Counted from the stretch's first letter, positions 44,412-56,866 are shown. The stretch: DNA of 64,000 nucleotides from Heterocephalus glaber (GCF_000247695.1 NW_004624730.1:26991087-27055086); one strand, 5' to 3'. The notes: generated from the letters alone by a model not told the origin. Program-made: numbers and translations.

Positions 44412-44555
44412 GATTTTTTGAGACAAGGCCTCACTTTGTAGCTCAGGCTGGCCTTGAATTCACTATGAAGCCCTGGCTGCCCTCAAACTTGCAGCATTCC
44501 TCCTGCCACAGCCTCCTGAGTTCTGGGATTACAGGCATATGCCACTACATCTGGC
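44412..44555 (-). mobile_element. B1 SINE in L1, outer member of a nest
   Basis: TSD TTTCTCTGTGTCTCTTG at 44179-44195 and 44556-44572 encloses this B1 and two IDs that lie in its tail region. Confidence 0.93.
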
Positions 44556-45476
44556 TTTCTCTGTGTCTCTTGAAATGATTATGTGATTTTTGTCATTGTT
44601 TCTGTTTATGTGATGCATTATATTCATTGATCTGCCTATGCTGAATTATCCATGCATCACTGGGATGAAGTCTACTTGGTCATAATGTAAGATCTTTTTG
44701 ATGATTAGTTGCATTCTGTTTGCCAGATTGTTAAGGATTTTTACATCTATGTCCATTAAAGAGATTGGCCCATTGTTCTCTTCTTTGGTTGGATATTTGT
44801 CTGGTTTTGGAATCAGGGTAATGCTTGCTTCCAGGAATGTCTGTGGGTGTACTCTTTCCCATTTGATTTCATTAAAGAGTTTGAGAAATACTGGCATTAG
44901 ATTTTACCTGAAGTTCTTATAAAATTTGACAGTGAATCCATCAGGACCTAGGGGATTCTTAGTTGGCAGGGTTCTTTTATTACTGATTCAATTTCATTGC
45001 CCATTACTGGATTATTCAGAGTTTTATATCTGGTTCAGTTTTAGTAATTCATATGTATCTAGGGAATCTATCAATTCCTTCTGAATTCTCTAATTTATTG
45101 GTGTACAAGTTTGTGAAGTAGTTGCTAATAATGTTCAGGATTTCAGTGATGTCTGTTGTGATTTTTTTAGTTCTAATTGCATTGATTTGGGTATTTTCTT
45201 TGCTCTTTTTGGTAAGATTAGTTAAGGGTTTGTCAATTTTGTTTATTCTTTTGAAGAACCAACACTTTGATTCATTGCATTGCTTGTTTAAACTTTGTTT
45301 CATTGATATCTGCTCTGATCATTATAATTTCCTTTGTTGTGCTAGCTTTGAATTTGGATTGTTCTTGTTTTTCTAGGACCTTGAGGTGTATCATGAAGTT
45401 ATTTATATGAGCTCACTCTATTTTTAAAATGTCACATTCACAGCTATAAACTTCCCTCATAGGATTGCTTTCTGTG

Positions 45477-45578
45477 TTTTGTTTTTGTTTTTGTTTTTGT
45501 TTTTGGTATGGGGGATTGAATTTGGGGCCTTGTGCTTGTCAGGTAGGTGGTGGTACCACTGAGCTAAATCCCCAGCCC
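45477..45578 (-). mobile_element. ID SINE in L1
   Basis: TTTTTG-repeat tail; TSD TTGCTTTCTGT / CTGCTTTCTGT. Confidence 0.92.
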
Positions 45579-46342
45579 TGCTTTCTGTCCCATAAGTTAT
45601 CATATGTTTTACTGGCATTATCATTTCATTCTAAGAACTGTCTTATTTCTTTCTTGATTTATTCTGTGACCCACTGATTATTCAAGAATGTATTGTTTAA
45701 TTTCCATGTGTTTGCATAATTTCTGTGGGTTTTTTTTTTTTTTTGGCCATTGTGTTCTAACTTCATTGTGCTATGATCTGATAATATACATGGTGTAATT
45801 TGGTTCATTTACATTTACTTTGCCTAGTATGTGGTCTATTTTGGAGAAAGTTTCATGTGCTGCTGAGAAGAATGCATATTCTGTTGTTTTGGATGAAACA
45901 CTGTAGATAATGATCAAATCCATTTGTCTGAAGATTTAGTTGAACTCTGATATTTCTTTGTTAATTTTGTCTAATTGACCTGTCTATTCATGATATTGGG
46001 GTATTTAGATCCCCCACTATAATTGTGGTGTTATCTGATTTTTTTATGTCCATTAGTGTTTGTGTTATGAAATTGGGTGTGTCAGTGTTAAGAGCATATA
46101 TGTTTATATTTGTTATCTCTTCCTGTTGAATTGTTCCCTTAACCAGTATGTAGTGACCTTTTTTGCTGCTTGATAAGTTTTGGCCTGAAGTTCATGTTTT
46201 TCTGAAAATAGGATAGCTACTCCTGCTTGGCTCTGGGTTCCTGCTGCATGGAATATTGTTTTCCAGCCTTAGATTTTTAGTCTATGAATTTTGTTTTGGG
46301 TAAAATATGTTTCTTGTATACAGCATACTATTTAATTTTGTT

Positions 46343-46437
46343 TCTTTTTTCTTTTTTCTTTTTTGGTACCAGGGATCAAACTCAGAACCTTACACTTGTG
46401 AGGCAGGTGGGGTGCCACTGAGCTAAATCCTTGTCCT
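46343..46437 (-). mobile_element. ID SINE in L1
   Basis: CTTTTTT-rich tail; TTTTGTTTCTT occurs on both sides as TSD. Confidence 0.92.
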
Positions 46438-47445
46438 GAGTTTTGTTTCTTGATTCATTTTGTCAATCTGCATCTTTTGTTTGGGAAATTGAGACCATTC
46501 ACATTAAGATTTATTACAAAAGGCATTGACTTTTATCCCTGTCATTGCATAATTTTTCTATTGCTGATTCCCTTTCTTTCCTTTCCACTTAACTGACCAT
46601 CTTATCTGGTATATTTATTTTACTGGGCCTTTTGGCATTATTAGCTTCATTGTCTCTTTCCAGCATAACCTTGAGAATTTTTTGAAGTGCTAGTTTGTTG
46701 ATCATGAATTTCTATAGGTGCTCTTTATCATGGAAATTTCCCCAATGCTTTTGAAAGAGTTTTTCAGGATATATTAATCTAGGTTGGAAGTTGTTTTAGG
46801 ACTTGAAGCACTTCACTCCAAGCTCTCCTATCCTTTAAAGTTTGTGTTGAGAAGTCTGTTATAATTTGAATGAGTTTTCTTCTATAAGTGATTCATTGCT
46901 TTTCTCTAACAGCCCTTAAGGTACAGTTCTGTGTTTGGACTTCTGGGCTTTTGACTATGGTGTGTGGTAGACAGGTTCTTTTCTGATCACACTTAGTTGG
47001 AATTCTATATGCTTTACTTACCTGTATGTTAGATTCTTTTCCCATATTTGGAAAGCATTCTGCTAGTATTTCTGAAAACAGGTTTTTAAAAATGTTATTT
47101 GTACTGTCTTCTGATTTTTCACTAATTTCAATTAATCTTAGATTAGTCTTCTTTGCATCATGTAGTAGCTACTGGGTCCATTTTTAAATTTCTATTATTT
47201 TTAAGGTATCTCTCAGTAATTGGACACCAAAAACATCCCTGCCTTCTAGTTCTGACACTGTCTTATCCAGTCATGTGGCAGAGCTGCTCTCTCATTGTAC
47301 AGCAGGGTCAGAAATTAATTTGAAAGATTTTTAGGAAAGAACAATTGATAGGACTTGGTAAGTGACCATAAGTGGTGAGGAGAAAGGGAGAGAAGCCATG
47401 ACTGTCTCTGGGTTGAGCATCTGTATAGATGAAGGTGCTATTTCT

Positions 47446-47536
47446 TTTCTTTTTTATTTTTGGGTGCCAGGGATTGAACTCGGGTCCTTGCGCTTGTGAG
47501 GCAGGCGCCGGAACCACTGAGCTAAATTCCTGGCCC
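47446..47536 (-). mobile_element. ID SINE
   Basis: Flanks GATGAAGGTGCTATTTCTT / CTGAAGATGCTATTTCTT, a diverged TSD. The box B region is intact. Confidence 0.92.
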
Positions 47537-48355
47537 TGAAGATGCTATTTCTTAAGTAAAGAACACTGGAAAAAGAGTAAATCTGTAGAAGATGAGAAAA
47601 ACTATAGATTAAGTAAAATTACCTGGAAGATATTTAAGTGGTAGATAACATGAGTGTCAAACTCAAGAGAGCAATATGAGCAAGAGAACTATAGTTGATA
47701 GTCACCAGTAAATTGAGGGTAAGATTTAGGGAATGAACTATGTTAATTGCTATAAATCTATGGAGAAAAATGTCTTATGATAAAGCTCTGGGAACACTTA
47801 CAACTAAGGAGCATACAAGGCTTACAGAAAAGAACACAATACTGGACATATAAGATGCAAAATAAGAATTTAGAGAAAAAGGGGAGTGAGATATATTTTT
47901 AGTGATCAGCTATGTCAAATGTCATCGAAAGATCTAACAAGTTAAGAGTTGAAAAGTATACACCATGTTTAGCAACATGGAAAGGAAGATAAACTTTCTG
48001 AGAAAGTTACTGAAATTGAGAAGAGAATGTGTGACACTTGGAGAGGTATCTGATGACTTTCTTCTGTTCTATGAAGAAGGAGGAAGTCATTGACACAATA
48101 AAAGGGGGTGATGGGTGGGCTGGAGGTTTAAGGGGAGAGGTAGTTTTGGAATAGTTGTTGAAAATGGGAGACAGCTGACTAGGAAACACTAAGATAGCCA
48201 GGCAGTTTTAAGGGCTTACTTGAGCTTGATAACCATGAATAAATAAACTTGATAATCTGTGTGTTTCTGCATAGTTTCTACACTAAGACTCACCAGCCTA
48301 TGAATAGATTACACTGAATACACTATTCACTTACCATTCTTATTTACAATTGCTT
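47537..48355. other. No gene recognised
   Basis: A/G-rich plus strand, no repeat recognised. Confidence 0.4.
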
Positions 48356-48518
48356 GTTTTTTGTTTTTTTTGTCTTTTTTTTTTGAGACTGGATCTCACT
48401 GTAGTTTAGGCTGGCCTTGAACTCACTATATAGCCCAGGTTGGGCTTCAACTTGTGGCAGTTCTCCTGCCTCAGCCTCCTGAGTGCTGCGATTACAGGGA
48501 TGCATCACCATGCCTAGC
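48356..48518 (-). mobile_element. B1 SINE (29-bp duplication)
   Basis: GGATCTCACTGTAGTTTAGGCTGGCC...CTATATAGCCCAGGTTGGGC to ATGCCTAGC. Confidence 0.92.
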
Positions 48519-48663
48519 TTTGTTCATTAATTTGTTTAGTCTATGCTAGATATTTTTCTAGACATTGTTTTATCTGATAATTAATATTGTATGATTTAAA
48601 ATCTTATTTCTACCAGCACATTGTAATATATTAAAAGATTAGTCCTAAGAAAGTAAGAGATTT

Positions 48664-48749
48664 GGGGCTGGGGATGTAGTTCAGTGGTGCTGTGCCTGCC
48701 TGGCAAGTGCAAGGTCCTAAGTTCAATCCCCTGGTACCACAAAAAAAAA
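48664..48749 (+). mobile_element. ID SINE
   Basis: GGGGCTGGGGATGTAGTTCAG; TSD AAGAAAGTAAGAGATTT / AAGAAAGAGTTTA is approximate. Confidence 0.92.
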
Positions 48750-49642
48750 GAAAGAGTTTATAGACACAATAGAGAATACATAGAAGGCAAACAAAATGAA
48801 TAGTAATGTGTTAAAAGCCAAATGCTCAGGTTACCTTGGTTTGAATCATCTTTCTAATCTCACCATGACAACCTAACTGGATTTGTGCCATCACTCTACA
48901 TGCTTATTCTAAAATAATGCCCAATTTTTAGATGCATGACAATTTGCAGAAATATTACAAAAATTCCATTTTATGAAATAAAGTATGCAATTTTATAGAA
49001 TTAATCTATCTGTACTGTTACACTTGGTAACATTTATTTAAACCCAAATTACAGCAGAGATTGAATTTACTGGACATGTATTGGCACCATGCAGAATCAA
49101 GGTGAAGCCATATGATCAGATCCTTAAGGACTTGAACAGCAGTTGCTTCATGAGGCTGTGGGATGGACCACTGACCATCTCACATGGATGCCATAAAAGC
49201 AATGTCACCCATTCTCTAGATCCTCGGGTTTTGGAGTCTCAGGAGAAACACTTGAAAGCCTTAGTGGAGATAGTGGAGGGCATGGTCCTTTGTCTGAGAG
49301 TCTTCCCCAGATGTAAGTTGGGGTACAATGACCAAAAACAGCAAAAATGATCAATGAGAATAGCAACCTCCTATGCTTCTGCCCTTAGTGAGAATTAATC
49401 ATTATCGTATATATACAGAGCTCCTTATTTGTTGTAGCGCTTCATCTATCTAACACACTGAGTTCATGCTGTTTATGTACCTTTCTATATCCTCCAGTCA
49501 CTCATGAGCACCAAAAGGCAATGGCTACAATTGCATTATTTGGAGAAGTGTCTAGGGGCTCTCTCAGTATGGGTATTTAAAAATTACTTTAGAAATATTC
49601 TGAAGAGTGCAGCAAAAGTAAATGTCCTTTTATTTCTTGTTA

Positions 49643-49644
<2 letters not shown>
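48750..49644. other. No gene recognised
   Basis: A plus-strand 89-aa frame (49081-49350) has no recognisable domain. Confidence 0.4.

Positions 49645-49688
<44 letters not shown>
49645..49688. repeat. TG microsatellite
   Basis: About 22 TG units. Confidence 0.95.
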
Positions 49689-49689
<1 letters not shown>

Positions 49690-49862
49690 TATAAGGACTA
49701 AACCCAGAACCATGCACATACACTGAGCTAAATCTTCACCCCTTTTTTATATTTTATTTTGAAATAGGGTCTCATTAAGTTGCCCAGGCTGGCCTCAAAT
49801 TTGAGATTCTGCCATAGCCTCTGGAGTACCTGGGATTACAGGCTGATATCATCTCACTTAGC
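49689..49862 (-). mobile_element. B1-dID composite SINE on a TG repeat
   Basis: GGACTAAACCCAGAACCATGCAC...CTGAGCTAAATC then TTTTGAAATAGGGTCTC; the TG run at 49645-49688 is its tail. Confidence 0.88.
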
Positions 49863-50005
49863 CAAATGCCCTTTTCTTTTTTCCACTATAGAGTTTAAAA
49901 TATTTTAAGTGATCTTTATCTAATTTGAAAAACATACGAATTGTATATGGAAAGACACAAATCATTAGTTGATTTCCTATAGCTGTAAAATGTTCACAGT
50001 ACACA

Positions 50006-50146
50006 TTTTTGAGACGGTCTCGCTATGTAGTTCAAGTCAGGGTGGCCTTGAACTATGCAGCCCAGGCTGGCCTCAAACTTACTACAGTCCTTCTGCCTCA
50101 GCCTCCTGAGTCCTGGGATTACAGGCATTCACCACCACAGCTGGCC
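50006..50146 (-). mobile_element. B1 SINE (29-bp duplication)
   Basis: CTCGCTATGTAGTTCAAGTCAGGGTGG...ATGCAGCCCAGGCTGG to CACAGCTGGCC; a small insertion lies in the first unit. Confidence 0.92.
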
Positions 50147-50280
50147 AGAACACCTCTTCTAGTAAGAAATATTTTAATTAAAATTAAAAAGGATATAATA
50201 AAATCTGATTTTTCTTAGGATTTATTTCAGCTAAATTGTTTCAACAGTTCATCCTACTAACCCTTAACCTGGTATAACTT

Positions 50281-50428
50281 TTTTTCTTTCTTTTCTTTTG
50301 AGACAGGATCTCGCTTTGTAATTCAGGTTGGCCTTGGACTCATTATGCCCAGGCTGGCCTCAAACTCATGGCTATCCTCTCAACCTCCCATGTGCTGAGA
50401 TTACAGGGATGCACCACCACACTTGGCT
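50281..50428 (-). mobile_element. B1 SINE, perfect TSD
   Basis: ACCTGGTATAACTTTT before (50268) and after (50430) the element. The second central unit is shortened. Confidence 0.93.
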
Positions 50429-50689
50429 TACCTGGTATAACTTTTGAGTAAGGCTAAAAATAAAACACTCAACCCACTGGAGAATAACTTTTCTAATAAC
50501 CGGCTAAGAAGAAATTGCTTTCAGACTCTTCTAATTTATATCTGGGAAGAGAATTCTAGAAAGCCATCATTTTAGAAAACACATTACTAAATCTGTTAGG
50601 GGTTCTTTTATGAACATAAAATGTAATAGATTAATTCCACAATGAGATCAAAAATAAGAATCAAATACTGTAAAAAGAACTGAAATATC

Positions 50690-51058
50690 TGAAACAATGG
50701 GATATTATCTGGTCATAAAAATGGCAGGAAATAGTTTCATGCTACAATATGCACGAACCTTGAAAACATGCTTAGTGAAGACAGAAAAGGCCATATATTG
50801 TGTAATTCCACTTACATGAAATGTCCAGCAAAGGCAAATCCAGAGAAAGAAGATTCATGGTCACCAGAGGATAGAGGAAGGGGAAAATGAAGAATGACTG
50901 CTAGTAATAACAGCCTTCTTTTGGGGATGGTGAAATGTACTCTGATAGCAGTGATGGCTACACAACTTTGGGAACATACTAAAAACCACTGGATTGTACA
51001 GTCTGAAAGGGTAAATTTTATGTTTATGTGACTTATATTTCAGTAAGAACAATTTCTT
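50690..51058 (+). mobile_element. L1M 3' UTR fragment
   Basis: The sequence contains GTGTAATTCCACTTACATGAA, TCACCAGAGGATAG, GTGATGGCTACACAAC and ACTAAAAACCACTGGATTGT, then a TTTATG-TTATATTTCAGTAA end. This is the characteristic 3' tract of old mammalian L1 elements. Plus orientation, diverged. Confidence 0.75.
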
Positions 51059-53699
51059 TTAAAGGGAAGGAAGTTTAATGAGGGGTTGGGCATGAAGAGA
51101 AATTGTTCTAAGAGCCTAAGAAGGGCATGGAATTTGATACTTATGCCTTGACAAGGACAAAGAGTAAAAGAAGAAAAGCACAGAATAGAATACCCAATAA
51201 TTATATCCTTGAAAACCTAAACATTTAAAAAAGCTTTAATTACATCACTCATACCAAAAGATAAATTATTTTTGCCTTTTTGACAAGTACACGGTGACTT
51301 GCTTATTTTTTCAGGTATTAAAAAAATCACTTGCAGCCTTTTTATTATGTTACAACATTTAAACTCACTTGAGCTTTGTAAGAATTTATTTGGAATAGGA
51401 TGTATGTTTTCCACATCGTGCCAAGAAATCATATCCTAACCATCTATAGTTGCCCCAATGAAATTCAGACTTCTCTGGATTTTTCTTTTCCTCATTCTCT
51501 GAATTTTAATCTGTGTGGTTTTATTCTTTGAGTTAACTGAGAAGCTTTTTCATTCTGTGAACTAAGCACATTCCTTTAAAACCACAGGCATCCTCTTCTC
51601 ATTGGATTTATGACAATCACAACATTGGCATGCAGGTGAAAAAGGCTCAATTTGCTTTTCTCACCACACCTCTGGTTACCTCAGGGAACCCCACTTCAAT
51701 GGAAATGGAATAAGGATAATTGCTGCCATCCTAACCAAGTCCAAGTGCTCCCCAGCATTCTGTACTGACTGAAGACTTCTTCAGCACAACTCTACAACTC
51801 TAGCCACTGAATCATATTACAGCTTTGCCTTCTAGATGATGGTGAAGTTTCACTGAAAGCATTTCCAGCCAGACATTAGTCTAGAGGAACTCTCCATCTT
51901 CAAAATAAAGCCCTCAGGAGATTCTTTTCTGCAGCCTAATGAGCTTATGGATTAAACTATTTTAGAGGATAGAATGGCCTGAGAGCATAAGAATACTAAA
52001 CTCGGAGAAGATTAAGTCTTTATGCTTTGTTCGACACATATGGATCACTCTTAAGCACTTAATAAACATTTAACAAAATTGAATCTGTACCATGTATAAA
52101 AAAAAAGCTAGGTTCAAAATTTGCTTTGTTTTTTTTCTATCAATACAATACCATATACAAGTAGGCAGATTATAGCCCAGTGTGAGTAAAGAGCAAAGAA
52201 ATTGATTAAGAGGTAGAAGACCTTATATGGTTGAAGAAAAAACAAAAATCTTTTTTTCTGTTTTTTATTTTTTATTTTTAGCTCATTGCTGGGAAGACTG
52301 TTCTACAACAGAGGAAAATGAAAAGGGTAGTCCTTTGTAACTAAAAATATTGATTTTAAGCTCAAGTATAATAAAAGAGCGTAAGTTCACACTCCAATCG
52401 CCATATAATTAGTAACATTTCTCATGATAAACACAATTTACGTTAAAATTATTTTTAAAAGCTCATCTTATAAAAAGATGTTTGGGTTCAGAATGGCAAC
52501 AATCTAAATAAAAGCTATGGTGTAGTACATTAATGTAGATATCTGTACTCCTGCTGTTCCTTTTTACTTTAAGCTCATTAAGGAAATAATACTACTTTTC
52601 TTTATTTCCTTATTATGTTACATAGAACCTTGTAGACTTATCACTATCAAGTATACTTAAGTTGTTTGAGTTCCTTGACAAAAAGAGCTCTAAAAATGTT
52701 AACATCCATTATGATTCAGTATTCAAATAAATACATATTTTAGTGCCATAGACTTATCATTGTTTTTTCATTTCCACAGTATATTTTGCAAAGCTTAAAA
52801 ATAATAGGTCTATTCTGCTTTTCTCAATAAAATATTAACTTTCAAAGTTTTAAAATTTCACTGAACTAATCTCATTCATGGTGGAGTTGGGCTTAACTGT
52901 TTTGTTCTAATGAAACTATTCCAGTTTGAAAATAATAGTCATGGTTTTAAAAGTGAACATATTTAAGTTAGAAGAAATGTAGTATGGATATTCTTTCTAC
53001 TAAGGTATTTTCTAGTTGGTGGAAGGAAAGGCCCCAAAATAACTTCATGATTATAGAAATTCTAGAAGGGTAAGGTAAAGAGGGACTTAATCACATACAT
53101 ATTTAAAAATGTAAATACAAAGAAAAGTGAATAAATTATAGGAGGACTTCAATAAAGCAGCTGAAACAGCTATAAGAAATGACAGAGTAGAGTTACATGT
53201 TTTCCTTTGGTAATTAAAAATAACACAGGTAATTTTATGTTTAGATGTAATATTACCTAGAAAAACAAAACTGGCTTGGATAAAGGTGTGAGATTCCCAT
53301 GCTTCTTTCACTAATATGAAAACAATGCAAAGCGGGACTCTGGAGCAAGTCTGTATATAAAACCTTCAGCCTGCTACCTGAGTAATTTAAGTTTTTAAAT
53401 AGTTTTGATTAGCTGAGCTTTTTGGAGAGCTGTAACTCCCAACAGTTAAAATTTGGGGTGAAAATATTATATTAAAATATATTTAAATTCCCTGACCTTA
53501 TTTCTCCTTCCTTTAGATTTTATAGTTTTTTTTCCTAAATGTGATTAACTATTCGGATTCATTACAGAAATTAAAATGAAAGATAACCCATTATCTTATC
53601 ATCTGGATATAACCAGTTAACATTTGCCTCCAGTTTTATAGAGTATAAAAGTGGACATAATACAAGGCTCTAAAATAATGAGATCCTCTGTGCACACAA
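51059..53699. other. SINE-free 2.6-kb stretch
   Basis: No ID, B1, LTR or L1 recognised; AT-rich with mostly short A/T runs. It lies 3-6 kb downstream of COMMD2. Confidence 0.4.
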
Positions 53700-53935
53700 C
53701 AATTTCAGTTAATGCCCAACACTTACTGAGTACTTTTAGAGGCTGAACATTCATGTACTGTTTCAGTTAATCCTTACAAGCCCATCGTAGGTGATCTTAA
53801 ATTCTTTTCAGAGATGAATAAATCAAGGACTTGACGATGCATCAAGGACCCATTAGAAGCTACAGTCTAAATTCAAACCTTTCTCTCCAGTTTCCAAGAC
53901 CAACCTGCTTCACAAAATTAGTCTGTTCAAGGTCA
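53700..53935 (+). repeat. MIR
   Basis: ACACTTACTGAGTACTTTTAGAGGCTG..., TTTCAGTTAATCCTTACAAGCCCATCGTAGG and TCAGAGATGAATAAATCAAGG keep MIR order. Confidence 0.65.
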
Positions 53936-54050
53936 CACACTTTAAAGGCTCTCATCCGTGCATCCTTTACAGACCCTCATAATTGTTCCTCAAACTTTCC
54001 TTAGTGTTAGACTCTGTTTTCAGTTCTCAAACAAAATACATTATCTTCTT

Positions 54051-54138
54051 TTTTTTTTTTTTTGGTGCCGGGGATGGAACTCAGATCCTTCCGCTTGCGC
54101 AGCAGGCGGCGAAACCACTGAGCCAAATCCCTGGCCCT
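54051..54138 (-). mobile_element. ID SINE, perfect TSD
   Basis: CATTATCTTCTT at 54039-54050 and 54139-54150; near-consensus. Confidence 0.94.
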
Positions 54139-54597
54139 CATTATCTTCTTAAGGCAACTTTATCAATTTTCCTATTAGCTGGAAATAACAATAACAAAAT
54201 AAATTTGTTGAATTTGTTGAAATTTTTTAAACACTTAAAAGAGAGTTCCAAAGACTAAAGTACATGTAAACTCTGATACATATACTGGTATGTGCTCACA
54301 ACTCTGTTCTGAGATGTTACTATTTTGGCTTTGGGACATGAAGGATGATTCTCAAATCTAATCATATATCAGCGAATCTTGAAAAATCAGCATACTCATA
54401 ATCCAGAAAGCTTTAATAAAAATTTAGATATAGATGTTAAGACACATTATCCAGAGTCAGGACATATCAGACAGGGGAACAGTGACTGTGTCTGTAGAAA
54501 ATTATATTCATATACAAGCTACAAAAACATCAAATATGCCATAAAACACAAGGCAGAGGAGTCCATAAGGTGTACAATGTTCGAACAAGATATGAAG

Positions 54598-54676
54598 GGC
54601 TGGGGATTTAGCTCAGTGGCAATGTGCCTGCATTAAGATCCTGAGTTCGACCCCCCCCCCCAAAAAAGAAAGAAAT
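54598..54676 (+). mobile_element. ID SINE, shortened
   Basis: Central GCAAGTGCAAGG segment partly lost; a C run (54650-54660) replaces part of the CCCCGGTACC end. Confidence 0.87.
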
Positions 54677-55477
54677 GAAAGGGACTCATTTGATGGCCTG
54701 TACTAAAAAGTTAGCCTCAGATTATAAAAGTAGGAAGACTGCTGTCAATTTACCCTCTGCCCAAAAGGTGAAGAAGGCAAAACAGCACAGAAGTAGACTG
54801 CAATGAAAGGAGGTCAGGGAGTTTGGGTCTAATAAATACTGTAAATAAGACTAACACACTTTCTTCTTTTGATTGGGGCAAGAATGGACAGAGGTGGAAA
54901 AAAGGTTGCTAAGGGGACACAGAGCTATTATTTCAGTCTTGGTGGGGCCAGCCTTATTTATTTTCCTTCCAATTTGGAAAAATAAGAAACTTTACAGAGC
55001 TATTTTTATCATATAACCTCAGCAGACATGTTGCTTTTCACTCCAGTGAACTATGCTGATTCATGTAATCCATCAAGTTCCTTTTTGTTTCAGACTGTAA
55101 ATATAAGTACTCCATTAACTGAGGTGACACTATAATTAAAAATATTTCTGATTAGAGGGCCGGGCATTTAGCTCAGTGGCACTGTGCCTCCCTTGCAAGT
55201 GCAAGGTCCTGAGTTCGATGTCTAGTGCTGATAAAAAGGTCTTAAGAAGAAAAAAAAGCCTGACCTAAAAATATTTTTATAGTTTGCTAATATCTAATAA
55301 TACAGTTGCTTTGTAACTGTAGAACATACACCTGTAGGAAAAGGGTGGCCCAGATACCTGCAGGGGACAATCCATGGCAATTTCCAGCATACTTTTCTGC
55401 CACTGGCCTCTGTTCCGTTAGTTTCTTTGTTTTCTATAGAGAAAGACATTATGATGAACTCTGATTTTAAAAATCAC
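54677..55477. other. No gene recognised apart from one ID
   Basis: AT-rich, unique-looking. Confidence 0.4.
55157..55240 (+). mobile_element. ID SINE
   Basis: GGGCCGGGCATTTAGCTCAGTGG to TGATAAAAA. The tail has decayed and no TSD is evident, so it is probably one of the older copies. Confidence 0.88.
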
Positions 55478-55663
55478 TTTTTTTGGTGGGGGAGGCAGTA
55501 CTGGGGATTGAATCCAGGGCCTCCATACTAAACTACATCCCTAGTAATTTTTTTATTTTGGACAGAGTCTTGCTAGGTCATCAATTGTCCCTACTAGGCT
55601 TGAATTTGTGATCCTGTCTTAGCCTTCCAGAGTGCTGGATTACAGGCATGTGCCAGTATGCCC
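55478..55663 (-). mobile_element. B1-dID composite SINE
   Basis: GCAGTACTGGGGATTGAATCCAGGG...CTACATCCCTAG then TTTTGGACAGAGTCTTGC. Confidence 0.88.
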
Positions 55664-56399
55664 CAATGAAGATCTCCAAAATTTTTGAGAGGCAAAGTGC
55701 TGGTAGAGCCAAGAGTACAACTGATGAGTATGAAGGTTCTAAAGGCCTTCCTGGGCTGTTTCCTAGGAATAAAAATCCCAGGATAAGGCCCTGAATACAA
55801 AGGTAAGACTAAATACTCATTTCTACCCTTCCATATAATTATTCTCCCCAAATCTAACATTGTCTTTTTGTACTATCTCAGGATGACCTGAAAACTCAGT
55901 TTGTGAGTTTTTCAAGCCAATAGCTTTTATTTACCTAATTAAAAGTAGAACAAAATAAAAATCAAGCTTATAATTAAAAAGGGATATTTGCTTGTAATGT
56001 AATAAAGATGGATTTCCTCCCCTACTTTTATATTTTATTCAAATAAAATTATAAAGTCACTAAAATTCATATCTAGATAATCAATAATTATATTACTCTA
56101 TATGCACTATTTACAAATATAAATGACAGCATGTTTCCTAGTTGCTTTGGGTAATCGGGGGAAAATTAGCCCTTGAAAAAATATATGATTACACAAATTT
56201 AAGTACTATTTAAGCTACTTAGCCATGACAACTCAAAGAAGTAATATGGGAAATACTATACATATCAGCATAACACAAAGAAAAACAATGCACAAACTGC
56301 CTATAACAGTTATAAAAATCATATTTACTTTAAATTATTCTGTGGCTTTTTAAAGTCAAAAAAGTCTGAAAATATTCTGAATAGTGTTACATTGTAAAT
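55664..56399. other. AT-rich; may include distal COMMD2 3' UTR
   Basis: Contains a minus-strand AATAAA (plus 56034-56039). No repeat recognised after 55664. Confidence 0.35.
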
Positions 56400-56866
56400 T
56401 TTATTTTCAAATTTTGATCAGTAAGGAGGAAAATTTTTTTTTTTTTTTTTTTTCCGGGGATCGAACTCGGGTCCTTGTGCTTGCACAGCTGGCAGCGAGA
56501 CCACTGAGCTAAATCCCCAGCAAGGAGGAAAATAATAAAGCAAAGAAGTACCAAAAACAGAATAGTCATTCATATATACACAAGATATGAACAGTAAAGA
56601 TTCATTTCTAGCTACTTCAATCCTACTCACACATTTAAAATACAAAGTACATTTTAATCTGTTAAGAAGCTAACCAGATTTAGCACCAGGGAAGAAACTG
56701 TACTTTAGCTTCTGATCATAACTTCAATATCCCAGAATAGGAAAAGAAATTTCATGGAATCTAGATACTTATCACCATCAATTAACAAAAAATTAACTCT
56801 GAAAAGTAATTCCTGTATATCACCAATTCACAAATGATTTAAAGGACTAAAATCTTGAAACCGGTA
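56400..56866 (-). other. COMMD2: COMMD2 3' UTR (at least the proximal part)
   Basis: This sequence follows directly from the COMMD2 stop. On the minus strand it contains an ATTAAA (plus 56653-56658) and an AATAAA (plus 56400-56405); a further AATAAA lies at plus 56034-56039. Which is used cannot be decided here, so the left limit is a guess. An ID SINE (56435-56520) sits in it in the same orientation as the mRNA, just upstream of the AATAAA at 56400. Intervening sequence is AT-rich and otherwise repeat-free. Confidence 0.6.
56435..56520 (-). mobile_element. ID SINE in COMMD2 3' UTR
   Basis: TSD AAGGAGGAAAAT on both sides. The body starts TTCCGGGGATCGAACTCGGG (GGTA lost). Same strand as COMMD2, so it would be transcribed as part of the mRNA in sense. 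Confidence 0.94.

Larger units (their letters stand above)
41597..47210 (-). mobile_element. LINE-1, 5'-truncated, decayed, with nested SINEs
   Basis: This is one minus-strand L1. From the left it shows an A tail and 3' UTR with the polypurine tract (read as pyrimidines at 41700-41870). ORF2 3' sequence follows (the tract typical of L1 near 42000-42350). An ORF2 segment at 43202-43441 reads [20 protein letters not shown]. The reverse transcriptase part at 44646-44897 reads [21 protein letters not shown] segment at 45049-45303 contains INKIDKPLTNLTKKSKE. The endonuclease region lies at about 45700-46600 and ORF1 C-terminal-like sequence at about 46620-47210. Frameshifts and stops break every domain, so it cannot be active. 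Five ID elements and one B1 sit inside it. The 5' UTR and most of ORF1 are missing. Confidence 0.9.

Noticed and set aside
49081..49350. 89-codon plus-strand ORF beginning MAPCRIKVKPYDQ
   Set aside because: No recognised family, no promoter or splice support, AT-rich flanks. Left as unproven.
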